A stretch of 64,000 nt of DNA from CAYOSU01 sp964406735 (GCA_964406735.1 CAYOSU010000001.1:1-64000); one strand, 5' to 3'; numbered from the stretch's first letter, positions 32,668-41,270 are shown. The notes: generated by a model from the letters alone, not told the origin. Program-made: numbers and translations.

Positions 32668-33825
32668 ATGACAACGCTACTTTTAATAATAATTTACATC
32701 ACTTTCATATCGCTTGGACTTCCCGATTCAATGACAGGAGCGGCGTGGCCTGCAATAATGGCAGAGCTTAACGTTCCGCTTTCGCTTGAAAGCGTCCTTG
32801 GCATGGTAACGACGTGCGGAACGGTAATATCGAGCTTGTTTTCCGCAAAACTTCTCAATAAATTCGGAACGGGCGTAGTAACGGAATTTTCCGTTATGCT
32901 GACCGCAGTTGCGATAGTAGGCATCTCACTAAGCCCGAGCTTTTGGTGGATGATAGCGATGTGCATACCTCTCGGAATGGGTGCAGGGGCTGTCGATTCG
33001 GGACTTAACAACTACGTCGCTTTGCACTTCAAGGCCTCTCACATGAACTTTTTGCATTGCTTCTGGGGAATTGGCGTAACGGTAAGCCCGCTCATTTTGT
33101 CCTATGCACTCGAAACGTTCGGCGAATGGCGTTACGGCTATAAAATAGTTGCCGTATTGCAAGGCATTCTCGTCTTATTGTTGTTCCTTTCGCTTCCGCT
33201 TTGGAAAAAGAAAGAGGAGGAGGATAAGACCGAAGAGAAAAAGACTTTGACCTTAAAGCAGACATTCGGGATAAAGGGCGTTTTCTTGGCGTGCGTTGCC
33301 TTTGCTTGCTATTGCGGCGTTGAGTATACGTGCGGACAGTGGAGCGCATCGTATTTTGTCGGCGTGCTCGGTCTTGATAAAGCGACTGCCGCAAGATGGT
33401 GCAGTATGTTCTATTTGGGCGTTACGATAGGAAGAGGCGTTTGCGGCTTTATTGCTATGAAAGTGAAGAGTCGCACGATGGTATTTGTCGGAGAAGTCGT
33501 AATGGTCTTAGGTTGCGTCGTTACGATGCTACCCTTCCCTTACGTCAAGCTTGCGGGCGTTCTTTTGATAGGGTTGGGCTGTGCGCCCGTATTCCCCGGA
33601 ATGCTCCAAATGACGCCCGATCGCTTCGGGAAAGAGTATTCGCAGAACGCTATGGGCGTGCAGATGGCTTGCGCATACGTAGGAAGCTGTTGCATCTACC
33701 CCGTTTTCGGTCTTTTGGCAGAGCATATTACGATAAAGCTTTATCCTTATTATATGGTGATTTTCGCAGTGCTTTTGCTCGTATCGACGATTTTAGTTGA
33801 AAAGATGACGGCAAACAAAGAATAA
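32668..33825 (+). CDS. MFS transporter (FucP-like branch)
   Basis: 385-aa carrier with about 12 membrane helices and a charged cytoplasmic loop (KKKEEEDKTEEKK, about 183-195). Features such as LGLPDSMTGAAWP near residue 11 and PLGMGAGAVDSGLNNYVA near 98 resemble the FucP/sugar-symporter branch. The substrate is not determined. There is no clear ribosome binding site before the ATG at 32668; the 31-bp gap after the dipeptidase gene suggests co-transcription, and initiation may rely on coupling. A terminator follows the stop. Confidence 0.8.
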   Translation: MTTLLLIIIYITFISLGLPDSMTGAAWPAIMAELNVPLSLESVLGMVTTCGTVISSLFSAKLLNKFGTGVVTEFSVMLTAVAIVGISLSPSFWWMIAMCIPLGMGAGAVDSGLNNYVALHFKASHMNFLHCFWGIGVTVSPLILSYALETFGEWRYGYKIVAVLQGILVLLLFLSLPLWKKKEEEDKTEEKKTLTLKQTFGIKGVFLACVAFACYCGVEYTCGQWSASYFVGVLGLDKATAARWCSMFYLGVTIGRGVCGFIAMKVKSRTMVFVGEVVMVLGCVVTMLPFPYVKLAGVLLIGLGCAPVFPGMLQMTPDRFGKEYSQNAMGVQMACAYVGSCCIYPVFGLLAEHITIKLYPYYMVIFAVLLLVSTILVEKMTANKE

Positions 33826-33841
33826 TAAACAAAATAGCTAT

Positions 33842-33886
33842 AAGGCGACGGGTCGCACAAAATGCCCCGTCGCTTCTTTTATTTTA
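33842..33886 (+). terminator. Terminator of the dipeptidase-MFS transcript
   Basis: GCGACGGG (33845-33852) pairs with CCCGTCGC (33866-33873); TTCTTTTATTTT follows. Confidence 0.75.
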
Positions 33887-34000
33887 TGTCGGAGTATTTA
33901 AGAATATCGTTTGAGTTTGGGCAAAGTATATGCGAGCTCCTAAAAGTAAAAGGATTATGGGAAAATTGCCGCCGAATTATCGAAAAAACTTAATTTCGTA

Positions 34001-34061
34001 TTAAAATCTTTCAACATACATTAAAATTTTGCAATACAACAATAAAATTTTGCGGTATAAT
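34001..34061 (+). promoter_or_regulatory. Three 20-21-bp direct repeats and -10 box before the ABC locus
   Basis: Imperfect repeats at 34001-34020, 34021-34040 and 34042-34061 share the core TTAAAATTTTGCAATA. The last one merges with a -10 TATAAT (34056-34061). Spacing by two helical turns is typical of AraC-type or response-regulator activator sites. A similar pair lies before the GH39 gene (41241-41270). The stretch 33887-34000 shows nothing else. Confidence 0.5.
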
Positions 34062-34127
34062 CATTCATATAATCGGTGAAAATGCCCGATTTTTCAAAAG
34101 ACACAAATTAAAAAAGAGGTTTAGAAG

Positions 34128-35099
34128 ATGAGAAAAAACGCAAATGCCGGAATTATCAACTATAAAGGCGATTTCATCTGCTACAAACCGGAGACGTGGA
34201 AAGAGGACTGGATACATAATAAATCCATATACTTTGTTTTCATACCGGTGCTTGCTTACCTTATAATTTTCAACTATATTCCGATGGTCGGAATATTGAT
34301 GGCGTTTGAAAACTTTAATGTTAGGCTCGGTATCTTCGGTAGTCAGTGGGTCGGAATGCAGAACTTTATAGATTTGTTTTCCGGAGACACATTTATGCTT
34401 GTTCTGCGCAACACCGCCGCAATGGCACTTTTGCACATAACGATCGGATTTATTGCACCGATAATTTTGGCGCTCATAATCTCCGAGGTCAAGAACAAGC
34501 CTTTCCGCAGAACGGTTCAGACGGTAAGCTACATGCCTTATTTCGTATCATCCGTCGTCGTATCTTCTCTTGCAAGAGAGTTTTTGAGCTCCACGGGTGC
34601 ATTGACGCTCATGCTTTCTTGGTTCGGCTTCGATAAGCAGAACTGGCTTGCAAACCCGAACGTCCCCGTTTTCTGGCTCATTAACTGCTTTATCGGCATC
34701 TGGACGGGCGCAGGCTGGGGCTCTATCGTATACATTGCGGCGATCTCCAACGTAAACGGCGACTTGCACGAGGCTGCTGCTATCGACGGAGCAAACCGTT
34801 GGCAGAGACTTTGGAAGATAACGATGCCCAGCATCCTTCCGCTTATCGTAACGATGTTCACGCTTTCTATCGGTATGGTATTCAAAACGGCGTTTAACAA
34901 CGTTCTTCTTTTGTACATGCCTGCGATATACGACACTGCGGACTGTTTGAATACCTATACTTACCGTATGGCGTTCGGACAGACCGTAGACTACGGAATC
35001 TCTACGGCTTCCGGACTTTTCGAGTCCGTTCTCGGAACGACGCTCTTGTTGTTCTCCAACTGGCTCTCTAAGAAAGTCTCAGGCTCTTCGATGATTTAA
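34128..35099 (+). CDS. ABC transporter permease, CUT1 class (LplB/YteP-like)
   Basis: 323-aa inner-membrane subunit of an oligosaccharide importer. Six helices are predicted, starting after a 30-residue cytoplasmic N-terminus. FNYIPMVGILMAFENF near 47-62 is typical of the LplB branch. The EAA loop that docks on the ATPase reads EAAAIDGANRWQRLWKITMP (about 212-231). An AGAGG site lies 7 nt upstream. The second permease gene follows after 14 bp. The branch usually imports complex plant or host glycan fragments. Confidence 0.92.
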   Translation: MRKNANAGIINYKGDFICYKPETWKEDWIHNKSIYFVFIPVLAYLIIFNYIPMVGILMAFENFNVRLGIFGSQWVGMQNFIDLFSGDTFMLVLRNTAAMALLHITIGFIAPIILALIISEVKNKPFRRTVQTVSYMPYFVSSVVVSSLAREFLSSTGALTLMLSWFGFDKQNWLANPNVPVFWLINCFIGIWTGAGWGSIVYIAAISNVNGDLHEAAAIDGANRWQRLWKITMPSILPLIVTMFTLSIGMVFKTAFNNVLLLYMPAIYDTADCLNTYTYRMAFGQTVDYGISTASGLFESVLGTTLLLFSNWLSKKVSGSSMI

Positions 35100-35113
35100 G
35101 GAGGGAAAAGAAT

Positions 35114-36118
35114 ATGACTTCAAAACAACTCGATAATATCAGCGAAGGCAAGAAGAATAATTCCGTTGTCGAATCAATAACGAAATTCTTCAAAAAACAC
35201 TTCGGTGGAGACAATGACAGAAAATTTGCTAAAAAATATCCCGACGGAATGGTAGAAAAGAACTCCGCAGTCGGAATAATCGTAGATATTTTGATCACGA
35301 TCTTCCTTTGCGTAGTAATGTTCTGCTGCATAATCCCCTTATGGCACACGATAATGTGCTCCATTTCAGATGGTAAAGTTTTGTTGGGACACGAGGGCTT
35401 GGCAGTTCTTCCCGTAGGAGCGGCAACGTTCGACGGATATAAGTTGATATTCGCCAACCCCAACATTTTGCGCGGCTACTTCAACACCATTCTTTACGTT
35501 GTAGGCTCATGCTTCTGCGGATTTGTCATCAACGTCATCGGCGGATACGTTCTCAGCCGTCAGACAAAGCTCAAAGGCGTGCTCGCACTCATAGTTTTGT
35601 TCACGACGATGTTCTCCGGCGGTACCGTTCCTACCTACATGGTAATCAGAAGGCTCGGCATGACGGGAACTCCTCTTGCGCTTATCATCCCAGGATGTAC
35701 GAACGCAATGTTCGTATTGATGGTAATGAGATCCTTTAACTCCGTACCCGAATCGACGGTAGAGGCGGCAAGGATCGACGGTGCGGGACACTTCAAGATC
35801 ATGTTCAACGTAATGCTTCCGCAGGCTATGGGTATGACTATCGTTACGATAATCAACACGGCGATCTTGTCCTGGAACTCGTGGCTTCCTGCATCCATCT
35901 ACGTACCGACCGCACAGAACTGGTGGCCGTTGCAGCTGTGGATAAAGCAGCTCGTTGCAAATAGCACGGACTTCTTGAACTACGCAAATCCCGATTATGC
36001 AAGATACCTTATTCAGTATTGCGTAATCGTAATCTCTACGCTCCCGATAATCATCGTATTCCCCTTCTTCCAGAAACGTCTTGAAAAGGGAATGGTAATG
36101 GGCGCAGTCAAGGAATAA
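35114..36118 (+). CDS. ABC transporter permease, CUT1 class (LplC/YtcP-like)
   Basis: 334-aa partner permease. It has an unusually long, charged N-terminus (about 55 residues, KSFFKK/DRKFAKKYPDG-like) before the first helix, then six helices with PLWHTIMCSISDG after helix 1, typical of YtcP. The EAA loop is EAARIDGAGHFKIMFNVMLP (about 217-236). A GGAGGG site lies 9 nt before the ATG, in the 14-bp gap after the first permease. The stop TAA is followed 2 nt later by the next ATG. Confidence 0.92.
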   Translation: MTSKQLDNISEGKKNNSVVESITKFFKKHFGGDNDRKFAKKYPDGMVEKNSAVGIIVDILITIFLCVVMFCCIIPLWHTIMCSISDGKVLLGHEGLAVLPVGAATFDGYKLIFANPNILRGYFNTILYVVGSCFCGFVINVIGGYVLSRQTKLKGVLALIVLFTTMFSGGTVPTYMVIRRLGMTGTPLALIIPGCTNAMFVLMVMRSFNSVPESTVEAARIDGAGHFKIMFNVMLPQAMGMTIVTIINTAILSWNSWLPASIYVPTAQNWWPLQLWIKQLVANSTDFLNYANPDYARYLIQYCVIVISTLPIIIVFPFFQKRLEKGMVMGAVKE

Positions 36119-36120
36119 TT

Positions 36121-36612
36121 ATGATAATATACGGCGAGAAGTGCAAAAGCGAAATAAAAAGAAAGAAAGCGAAGTGCTATGCTGTTATCGCAGCAGCAAG
36201 CGTTTTCGAGGCTACCGTAATAGCCATTTCGCTTTGCCTTTTCACCAAAGAAAACTATCTTTTCTACCAGATATTGCTATCGGTAATCACTTTTTTGTAC
36301 GCAGGCTTTTGCCTTTTGGTGTATAGATTGAGGCTCAAAAGCGTAATAAATCTCGATAAGCTTTTGAAAAAGTTTGAAAGCAGAAAGACGGAAAGCGTGT
36401 CTGGTGCATTCATATCAGAGGTAGGAAAGAGTGTTTCAGACAGCGGAGTTAGCTTTCGCACACTCAATTTCGATACGGGAATGAAATACCGTGACGAGGT
36501 GGTATACAGAGAGCTTTTGCTCGAAAGGTCGTTTGACGTTCCGTTTGAAAGAGGCAGGTTTTATGAGCTTGAAGTAATTGATAACGTTATTTTGGAGTAC
36601 TGCAATGAATGA
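36121..36612 (+). CDS. Unknown two-helix membrane protein of the ABC locus
   Basis: 163 aa, family not recognised. After a basic N-terminus (KCKSEIKRKKAK), two hydrophobic helices lie at about 19-41 and 48-70, then a 90-residue soluble domain containing FDVPFERGRFYELEVID near the C-terminus. With a positive N-terminus and two helices, the C-terminal domain should be cytoplasmic. It begins 2 nt after the permease stop and overlaps the next gene by 8 nt, so it is part of the transporter operon. It could be a regulatory or assembly subunit; no function is assigned. Ends with TGA. Confidence 0.72.
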   Translation: MIIYGEKCKSEIKRKKAKCYAVIAAASVFEATVIAISLCLFTKENYLFYQILLSVITFLYAGFCLLVYRLRLKSVINLDKLLKKFESRKTESVSGAFISEVGKSVSDSGVSFRTLNFDTGMKYRDEVVYRELLLERSFDVPFERGRFYELEVIDNVILEYCNE

Positions 36613-37234
36613 AAAAATAACGATCAAACGGATACTGAACGAGATAAAAGAAAAGAAAGTTACTTTTCTTGCAATGGCGATAGCAAGCGTACTTCTTTGG
36701 TACTTCATTTTCATCCCATTGACGGCAACTCGCCGCGAGGCTCAGATAAACGTAGTTGCGGCAGTCTATGCCTGGAGGGATAACGAAGACTTAGTTGAAA
36801 GCTTGACGGAAAAGCTAAAAGACGACGGCATAGAGGAAGTCAACTTCACCTATACCGATGCGACGAGCGTAGACAACGTATATACGATAATGTCAACCGT
36901 CGGATATATGGACAGCGACCTTCTGATAATGGACACAATGGTGTTTGGAAGCATCTTCGGCAACGAGCTTTACAAGCTGTCAGGCGAGCAAAAGGCAACG
37001 CTTGAAGAAATAAGCGGAACAAAGCTCAAATACACGGACGACGGTTGCGGAATTTATATCCACGTCAAGGGCGATGAAGAGTACAATTCAAAGCTTTCGG
37101 GTTTCCACGAATTTATGCTTTTCTCGGGCGACCTTGAAGAATACGACTTCGCAATATACTTAGTCGGCAAAGAAAAAGTTGACGTGGCGATAAAAGCCGC
37201 CGCGCTGCTGATCAAAGAAAATCTAAACAAATAA
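36605..37234 (+). CDS. Single-pass protein with external domain, possible mini substrate-binding protein
   Basis: 209 aa, family not recognised. A basic cytoplasmic start precedes one long helix (about 21-43, LAMAIASVLLWYFIFIPLTA), leaving residues 45-209 outside. The external part begins INVVAAVYAWRDNEDLVESL, then an alpha/beta pattern with DLLIMDTMVFGSIFG near 103-117. Its arrangement resembles one lobe of a type-II solute-binding fold, where such DLLI strands line the ligand cleft. No canonical lipoprotein binding protein is encoded in this locus, so this may capture substrate for the permeases; this is inference. GGAG lies 8 nt before the ATG. It overlaps the previous gene by 8 nt and precedes the ATPase gene. 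Confidence 0.7.
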   Translation: MNEKITIKRILNEIKEKKVTFLAMAIASVLLWYFIFIPLTATRREAQINVVAAVYAWRDNEDLVESLTEKLKDDGIEEVNFTYTDATSVDNVYTIMSTVGYMDSDLLIMDTMVFGSIFGNELYKLSGEQKATLEEISGTKLKYTDDGCGIYIHVKGDEEYNSKLSGFHEFMLFSGDLEEYDFAIYLVGKEKVDVAIKAAALLIKENLNK

Positions 37235-37258
37235 GAAGAATATAAGGAGAGAAAAATC

Positions 37259-38377
37259 ATGGCAGGCTTATCTTTAAGACATATTTATAAGATCTATCCC
37301 AACGGCGTTCCTGCCGTAAACGACTTCAACCTTGAAATACAGGATAAAGAGTTCATCGTAATAGTAGGACCTTCCGGATGCGGAAAGTCGACGACGCTTC
37401 GTATGGTTGCAGGTCTTGAAAAAATAACGGACGGCGAGCTTTACATCGGTGACAAGCTCGTAAACGACATCGAGCCGAAGGACAGAGATATCGCGATGGT
37501 ATTCCAGAACTACGCTCTGTATCCTCACATGACCGTATACGACAACATGGCCTTCGGGCTTAAGCTCAAAAAGGTAGACAAAGAAGAGATCGACAAGCGC
37601 GTCAAGGAAGCGGCAAAGATCCTCGAGATCGAGCAGTACCTCGACAGAAAGCCCAAAGCGCTTTCCGGCGGACAGAGACAGCGTGTCGCTATAGGTAGAG
37701 CTATCGTAAGAAACCCTCAGGTATTCTTGATGGACGAACCTCTTTCCAACCTCGACGCAAAGCTTCGTAATCAGATGAGATCGGAGATTATCCTTCTCCG
37801 CAAGCGTATCAATACGACGTTCATTTACGTTACCCACGATCAGACCGAGGCTATGACCTTGGGCGACAGGATCGTAATCATGAAGGACGGCGATATTCAG
37901 CAGATTGGAACGCCTCAGGAAGTATTCGATCATCCGAGAAACGTCTTCGTAGCAGGCTTTATCGGTGCTCCGCAGATGAACTTCTTCGACGCACAACTCA
38001 TAGTAGACGAGAAGCCTCATGTAGAGCTTTTCGGCACGAAGATATATCTTACCGAGGATATGTGCAATATCATCAAGGAAAGAGAGATCTCGACGCAGAA
38101 GGTTACGTTGGGCAGCCGCCCCGAGCATATCTCCCTTGCAGACGGCGAGGGCGACGGAAAGCTCAAGGTAAAGGTATCTGTATCCGAAATGATGGGCTCG
38201 GAGATACATCTCCACCTCGATATTACGGACGACAAGAGCATCATAATCAGAGTTCCGACCATCTCGCTCACGCCTGAAAAATCCGCAGCTCTTACATACG
38301 GAAGCGAAGCGTATATCGAGTTTAACCCGAAGGCTTGCCACATCTTCAACGAAGACGGCGTAAGCATCTTCGCTTAG
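37259..38377 (+). CDS. Carbohydrate ABC transporter ATP-binding protein (MsmX/UgpC-like)
   Basis: 372-aa ATPase of the CUT1 type. Walker A GPSGCGKST (38-46), Q-loop in VFQNYALYPHM, signature LSGGQRQR (about 137-144), Walker B VFLMDEPLSNLDA (about 157-169) and the switch His in VTHDQTEAM. The C-terminal 130 residues form a TOBE/OB regulatory domain. MsmX-type ATPases often serve several importers. GGAGAG precedes the ATG. The end of the gene has a 20-bp tandem duplication (38357-38376 and 38377-38396) that creates the present TAG stop; the ancestral stop would have been TAA at the second copy with the same protein end. Confidence 0.94.
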   Translation: MAGLSLRHIYKIYPNGVPAVNDFNLEIQDKEFIVIVGPSGCGKSTTLRMVAGLEKITDGELYIGDKLVNDIEPKDRDIAMVFQNYALYPHMTVYDNMAFGLKLKKVDKEEIDKRVKEAAKILEIEQYLDRKPKALSGGQRQRVAIGRAIVRNPQVFLMDEPLSNLDAKLRNQMRSEIILLRKRINTTFIYVTHDQTEAMTLGDRIVIMKDGDIQQIGTPQEVFDHPRNVFVAGFIGAPQMNFFDAQLIVDEKPHVELFGTKIYLTEDMCNIIKEREISTQKVTLGSRPEHISLADGEGDGKLKVKVSVSEMMGSEIHLHLDITDDKSIIIRVPTISLTPEKSAALTYGSEAYIEFNPKACHIFNEDGVSIFA

Positions 38378-38396
38378 GCGTAAGCATCTTCGCTTA
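38357..38396. repeat. 20-bp tandem duplication at the ATPase stop codon
   Basis: Two identical adjacent copies of GGCGTAAGCATCTTCGCTTA (38357-38376, 38377-38396). The junction forms TAG, ending the ATPase; the protein end is unchanged by the duplication. Confidence 0.95.
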
Positions 38397-38410
38397 ATAG
38401 AAACGCACGG

Positions 38411-38440
38411 CGTGCAAAAAGCAAAAGCTTCTTGCACGCA
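38411..38440 (+). other. Stable intercistronic hairpin after the ATPase gene
   Basis: GCGTGCAAAAAGC (38411-38423) pairs with GCTTCTTGCACGC (38428-38440) through 12 of 13 positions with an AAAA loop. No T tract follows, so it is more likely an mRNA stability or processing element than a terminator. Confidence 0.5.
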
Positions 38441-38503
38441 TCAAATACTATGATACTTTGCCTGATACGGTAACGTTCAATCATTCATTTTTCTTTTGGG
38501 AGG

Positions 38504-38536
38504 GAGGGCTTTTCTCAAAAGCCCTCTTCAAATTTT
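38504..38536 (+). other. Hairpin between the SD-like sequence and start of the HAD gene
   Basis: Perfect 10-bp stem GAGGGCTTTT (38504-38513) with AAAAGCCCTC (38517-38526), 3-nt loop, then TTCAAATTTTG. It may be a weak terminator. The only SD-like sequence (GGGAGG, ending 38503) lies just 5' of it, 36 nt from the ATG, or 13 nt if the hairpin is looped out. Confidence 0.5.
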
Positions 38537-38539
38537 GTA

Positions 38540-39388
38540 ATGACGCAAACAATAGACAATTTCAAGAAACAACACGACTACTTAGTCTGTATCGATTCCG
38601 ACGGAACGGCTATCGATGCGATGAACGTAAAGCATAAAAAATGCCACGGTCCGAGCTTTATCGACATTTGGGGCTTAGACGCTCACCGCGAAGAGATCCA
38701 AAAGATGTGGGACGAGATCAATCTTTACTCCAAAGATAGGGGAGTAAACAGATTCATCGCACTCGTTAAGATACTTAAAAGGATAGACGGAAAGTATATT
38801 GACGCAAAGGAAGATATTGCGGCTTTGGACGAGTGGATGATGGAGACTAAGGGGCTGTCCAATAAATACCTCAAAGACGAGATCGCAAAAACGGACAACG
38901 AAACGCTCAAAAAAGCACTTGCTTGGTCTGAACTTCTCAACAAGCGCATAAGCGAACTCACCTTTGAAGATAAACCTCCGTTTGACGGAGTAAAGGACTG
39001 CTTGGCATTCATAAAAGAAAACGCCGACATTGCGATAGTTTCAAGCTCGAATTTCGAGGCTATTTATTCCGAATGGAACTACTACGGACTTTTGGATTAT
39101 GTTGACGTATTGACAAGTCAGGACGTAGGAACGAAAGGACAGTGCATTTCAAGGCTGATAAGCCTTGGCTACGATCCCGAGAAGATACTTATGATGGGAG
39201 ATGCGTACCCCGACACCGAGGCGGCGGAAGCCAACGGCGTTTGGTATTATCCGATAATGACCAACCGTGAGACGGAAAGCTGGAATGCGCTCAAGGATAA
39301 GTATTTTGGCATATTTAAGAATGGGAATTACAGAGACGTTCAAGCTCAGCTTATAACGGACTTTGAAGAAAATTTCAAAAAAATATAG
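38540..39388 (+). CDS. HAD-superfamily phosphatase-like hydrolase
   Basis: 282 aa. Motif I is YLVCIDSDGTAIDAM (about 13-27) with the nucleophile Asp and general acid Asp in DSDGT; motif II is IAIVSSSN near 170; motif IV is ILMMGDAYPDTEAAEANG near 213-230. The helical cap (about 45-150) lies between motifs I and II. It should dephosphorylate a small metabolite, perhaps a sugar phosphate. No normal SD precedes the ATG; see the hairpin at 38504. It ends 12 bp before the GH3 gene, with which it forms an operon. Confidence 0.84.
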   Translation: MTQTIDNFKKQHDYLVCIDSDGTAIDAMNVKHKKCHGPSFIDIWGLDAHREEIQKMWDEINLYSKDRGVNRFIALVKILKRIDGKYIDAKEDIAALDEWMMETKGLSNKYLKDEIAKTDNETLKKALAWSELLNKRISELTFEDKPPFDGVKDCLAFIKENADIAIVSSSNFEAIYSEWNYYGLLDYVDVLTSQDVGTKGQCISRLISLGYDPEKILMMGDAYPDTEAAEANGVWYYPIMTNRETESWNALKDKYFGIFKNGNYRDVQAQLITDFEENFKKI

Positions 39389-39400
39389 GAGAAAGAGACA

Positions 39401-41194
39401 ATGGTAGATTTAAGAGTAAAACCGTACTATCTTAATGATGAGCAGATCAAGTGGGTAGAAGATACGATCGCATCGATGACGACTGAAGAGAAGATCAAAC
39501 AGCTTTTCGTACACTTGACAGGAGCTGAGGACGACGAAGAGACAGCAAGAGATGAAGCGACCGATATGAAGATGGGTGCTATCCGCTTCAATCCTAAGGC
39601 TAAGGAAGTTATGTGGAGAATGAACTACAACTTCCAGAAATACAGCAAGATCCCCGTTCTTTCGGCTGTTAACGTCGAAGCAGGCGGCAACGGCGCAACG
39701 AGCTCGGGAACGAACGTAGGTCAGCAGATCAAGATCGCTGCTACAAACGACACCGAATATGCGTATAAGATGGGGCAGATCTGCGGTATTGAGACCAAGG
39801 CATGCGGTTCTAACTGGGCTTTCGCGCCTATCGTTGATATAAATCAGAACTGGCATAATCCCGTAATCTCTACGAGAGCGTACAGCCAGGATGCACACGT
39901 CGTTCTCGACATGGCAAAGGCTTACTTCAAGGGTATGACCGAAAGCGGCATTGCATGTGCAGCTAAGCACTTCCCCGGAGACGGCAAGGATGAAAGAGAC
40001 CAGCACGTCGCTACGAGCGTAAACACCTGCTCTTGCGAAGAATGGGATGAGACCTACGGAATGATCTACAAGGGACTTATCGACGAGGGAATTCAGTCTA
40101 TAATGCCCGGACACATCATGCTTCCTTCTTATCAGAAGCACTTCAATCCTGACATGAAAGAGGACGAATACCTCCCTGCTACCATCTGCAAAGAGCTCTT
40201 GACAGACCTTTTGAGAGGCAAGCTCGGCTTCAACGGAACGATCGTTTCCGATGCAAGCCACATGGTAGGTCTTGCAGGCAGAGGCAAACGCTCCGAGATA
40301 GTGCCTAAGGCTATCATGGCAGGCTGCGATATGTTCCTTTTCTACAACGATTACGAAGAGGACGTAAGATATATGACCGAGGCTTACGAAAGCGGCTATC
40401 TTACCGAAGAGAGACTTTCCGACGCACTTCACAGAATTCTGGGTCTTAAAGCTGCTGTCGGCCTTGCTAACTTCACGCTCGATAAGTTCGTTCCCTTCGA
40501 GGGACTCGATCAGGTCGGTAGACCTGAATTCCAGCAGGTCGCAGAGGAAGTATCTGACAAGGCTATCACGCTCGTTAAGCAGGTCGGAGAGAATATCTTC
40601 CCCATTACGAAGTATAAGAGAGTTCTCCTCGTAGAAGTAGGACCAAAGGCAAGCGACATTACCGCTATGGCAGGTATGGGTGCAGGCGGTGCGGGTCTTG
40701 CAGATAAGGTAAAGGCAGAGCTTGAAAAATACGGACATCAGGTAGAGATATACGTCGATCCTGTTAAGAAGATGATGAATATGATGGCTCAGATGTCCAA
40801 CGAAGAAAGAGCAAAATTCATGGCACAGGGTCTTTCCAAGAAAGGCGTATACGGCATGAAGATGAGCATCGAGGCATTGACATCTAAGTACGATATGGTT
40901 CTTCTGTTTGCGAACGTAAACGCAACAATGAGAACTACTCAGCGTCTTGAGTGGGCACTTTCGAAGGGTGGTTGGGATAACCCGTGGTACGTAAACGAGC
41001 TTCCAACCGTATTCGTTTCCTTCAACTGCCCCTATCACTTGGCAGACGTTCCTCAGGTCAAGAACTTTATCAACTGCTACGATCCGTCCGATTCTTCTAT
41101 AAGATGGCTCGTCAAGAAGCTCGAGGGCGAAAGCGAGTTCAAGGGAACTTCTCCCGTAGACGCATTCTGCGGTCTTATGGATACGAGATTCTAA
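39401..41194 (+). CDS. Glycoside hydrolase family 3, NagZ-like beta-N-acetylhexosaminidase
   Basis: 597 aa. The barrel contains AAKHFPGDGKDERDQH (187-202); KHFPGDG followed by Asp-x-His is the NagZ-type signature in which the His (H202) is the acid/base. The nucleophile is D284 in TIVSDASHM. Residues about 375-597 form the second GH3 domain, giving the two-domain Firmicutes layout. It should remove beta-GlcNAc residues, from imported glycans or from cell-wall muropeptides; context in an ABC sugar locus favours the former. No signal peptide. AGGAG lies 11 nt before the ATG. Confidence 0.85.
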   Translation: MVDLRVKPYYLNDEQIKWVEDTIASMTTEEKIKQLFVHLTGAEDDEETARDEATDMKMGAIRFNPKAKEVMWRMNYNFQKYSKIPVLSAVNVEAGGNGATSSGTNVGQQIKIAATNDTEYAYKMGQICGIETKACGSNWAFAPIVDINQNWHNPVISTRAYSQDAHVVLDMAKAYFKGMTESGIACAAKHFPGDGKDERDQHVATSVNTCSCEEWDETYGMIYKGLIDEGIQSIMPGHIMLPSYQKHFNPDMKEDEYLPATICKELLTDLLRGKLGFNGTIVSDASHMVGLAGRGKRSEIVPKAIMAGCDMFLFYNDYEEDVRYMTEAYESGYLTEERLSDALHRILGLKAAVGLANFTLDKFVPFEGLDQVGRPEFQQVAEEVSDKAITLVKQVGENIFPITKYKRVLLVEVGPKASDITAMAGMGAGGAGLADKVKAELEKYGHQVEIYVDPVKKMMNMMAQMSNEERAKFMAQGLSKKGVYGMKMSIEALTSKYDMVLLFANVNATMRTTQRLEWALSKGGWDNPWYVNELPTVFVSFNCPYHLADVPQVKNFINCYDPSDSSIRWLVKKLEGESEFKGTSPVDAFCGLMDTRF

Positions 41195-41207
41195 GATAAA
41201 ATAACGG

Positions 41208-41245
41208 CAGACCGCATGTTTTTCGTGCGGTCTGTTTAATATTTT
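41208..41245 (+). terminator. Terminator of the HAD-GH3 transcript
   Basis: CAGACCGCA (41208-41216) pairs with TGCGGTCTG (41226-41234); TTTAATATTTT follows. Confidence 0.75.
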
Positions 41246-41270
41246 GCAATAAAGTTGTGAAAATTTGCAA
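41241..41270 (+). promoter_or_regulatory. Direct repeat upstream of the GH39 gene
   Basis: TTTGCAA occurs at 41243-41249 and 41264-41270, 21 bp apart, within ATTTTGCAAT and AAATTTGCAA. The core and spacing match the repeats before the ABC locus (34001-34061), suggesting one shared activator. Confidence 0.4.
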
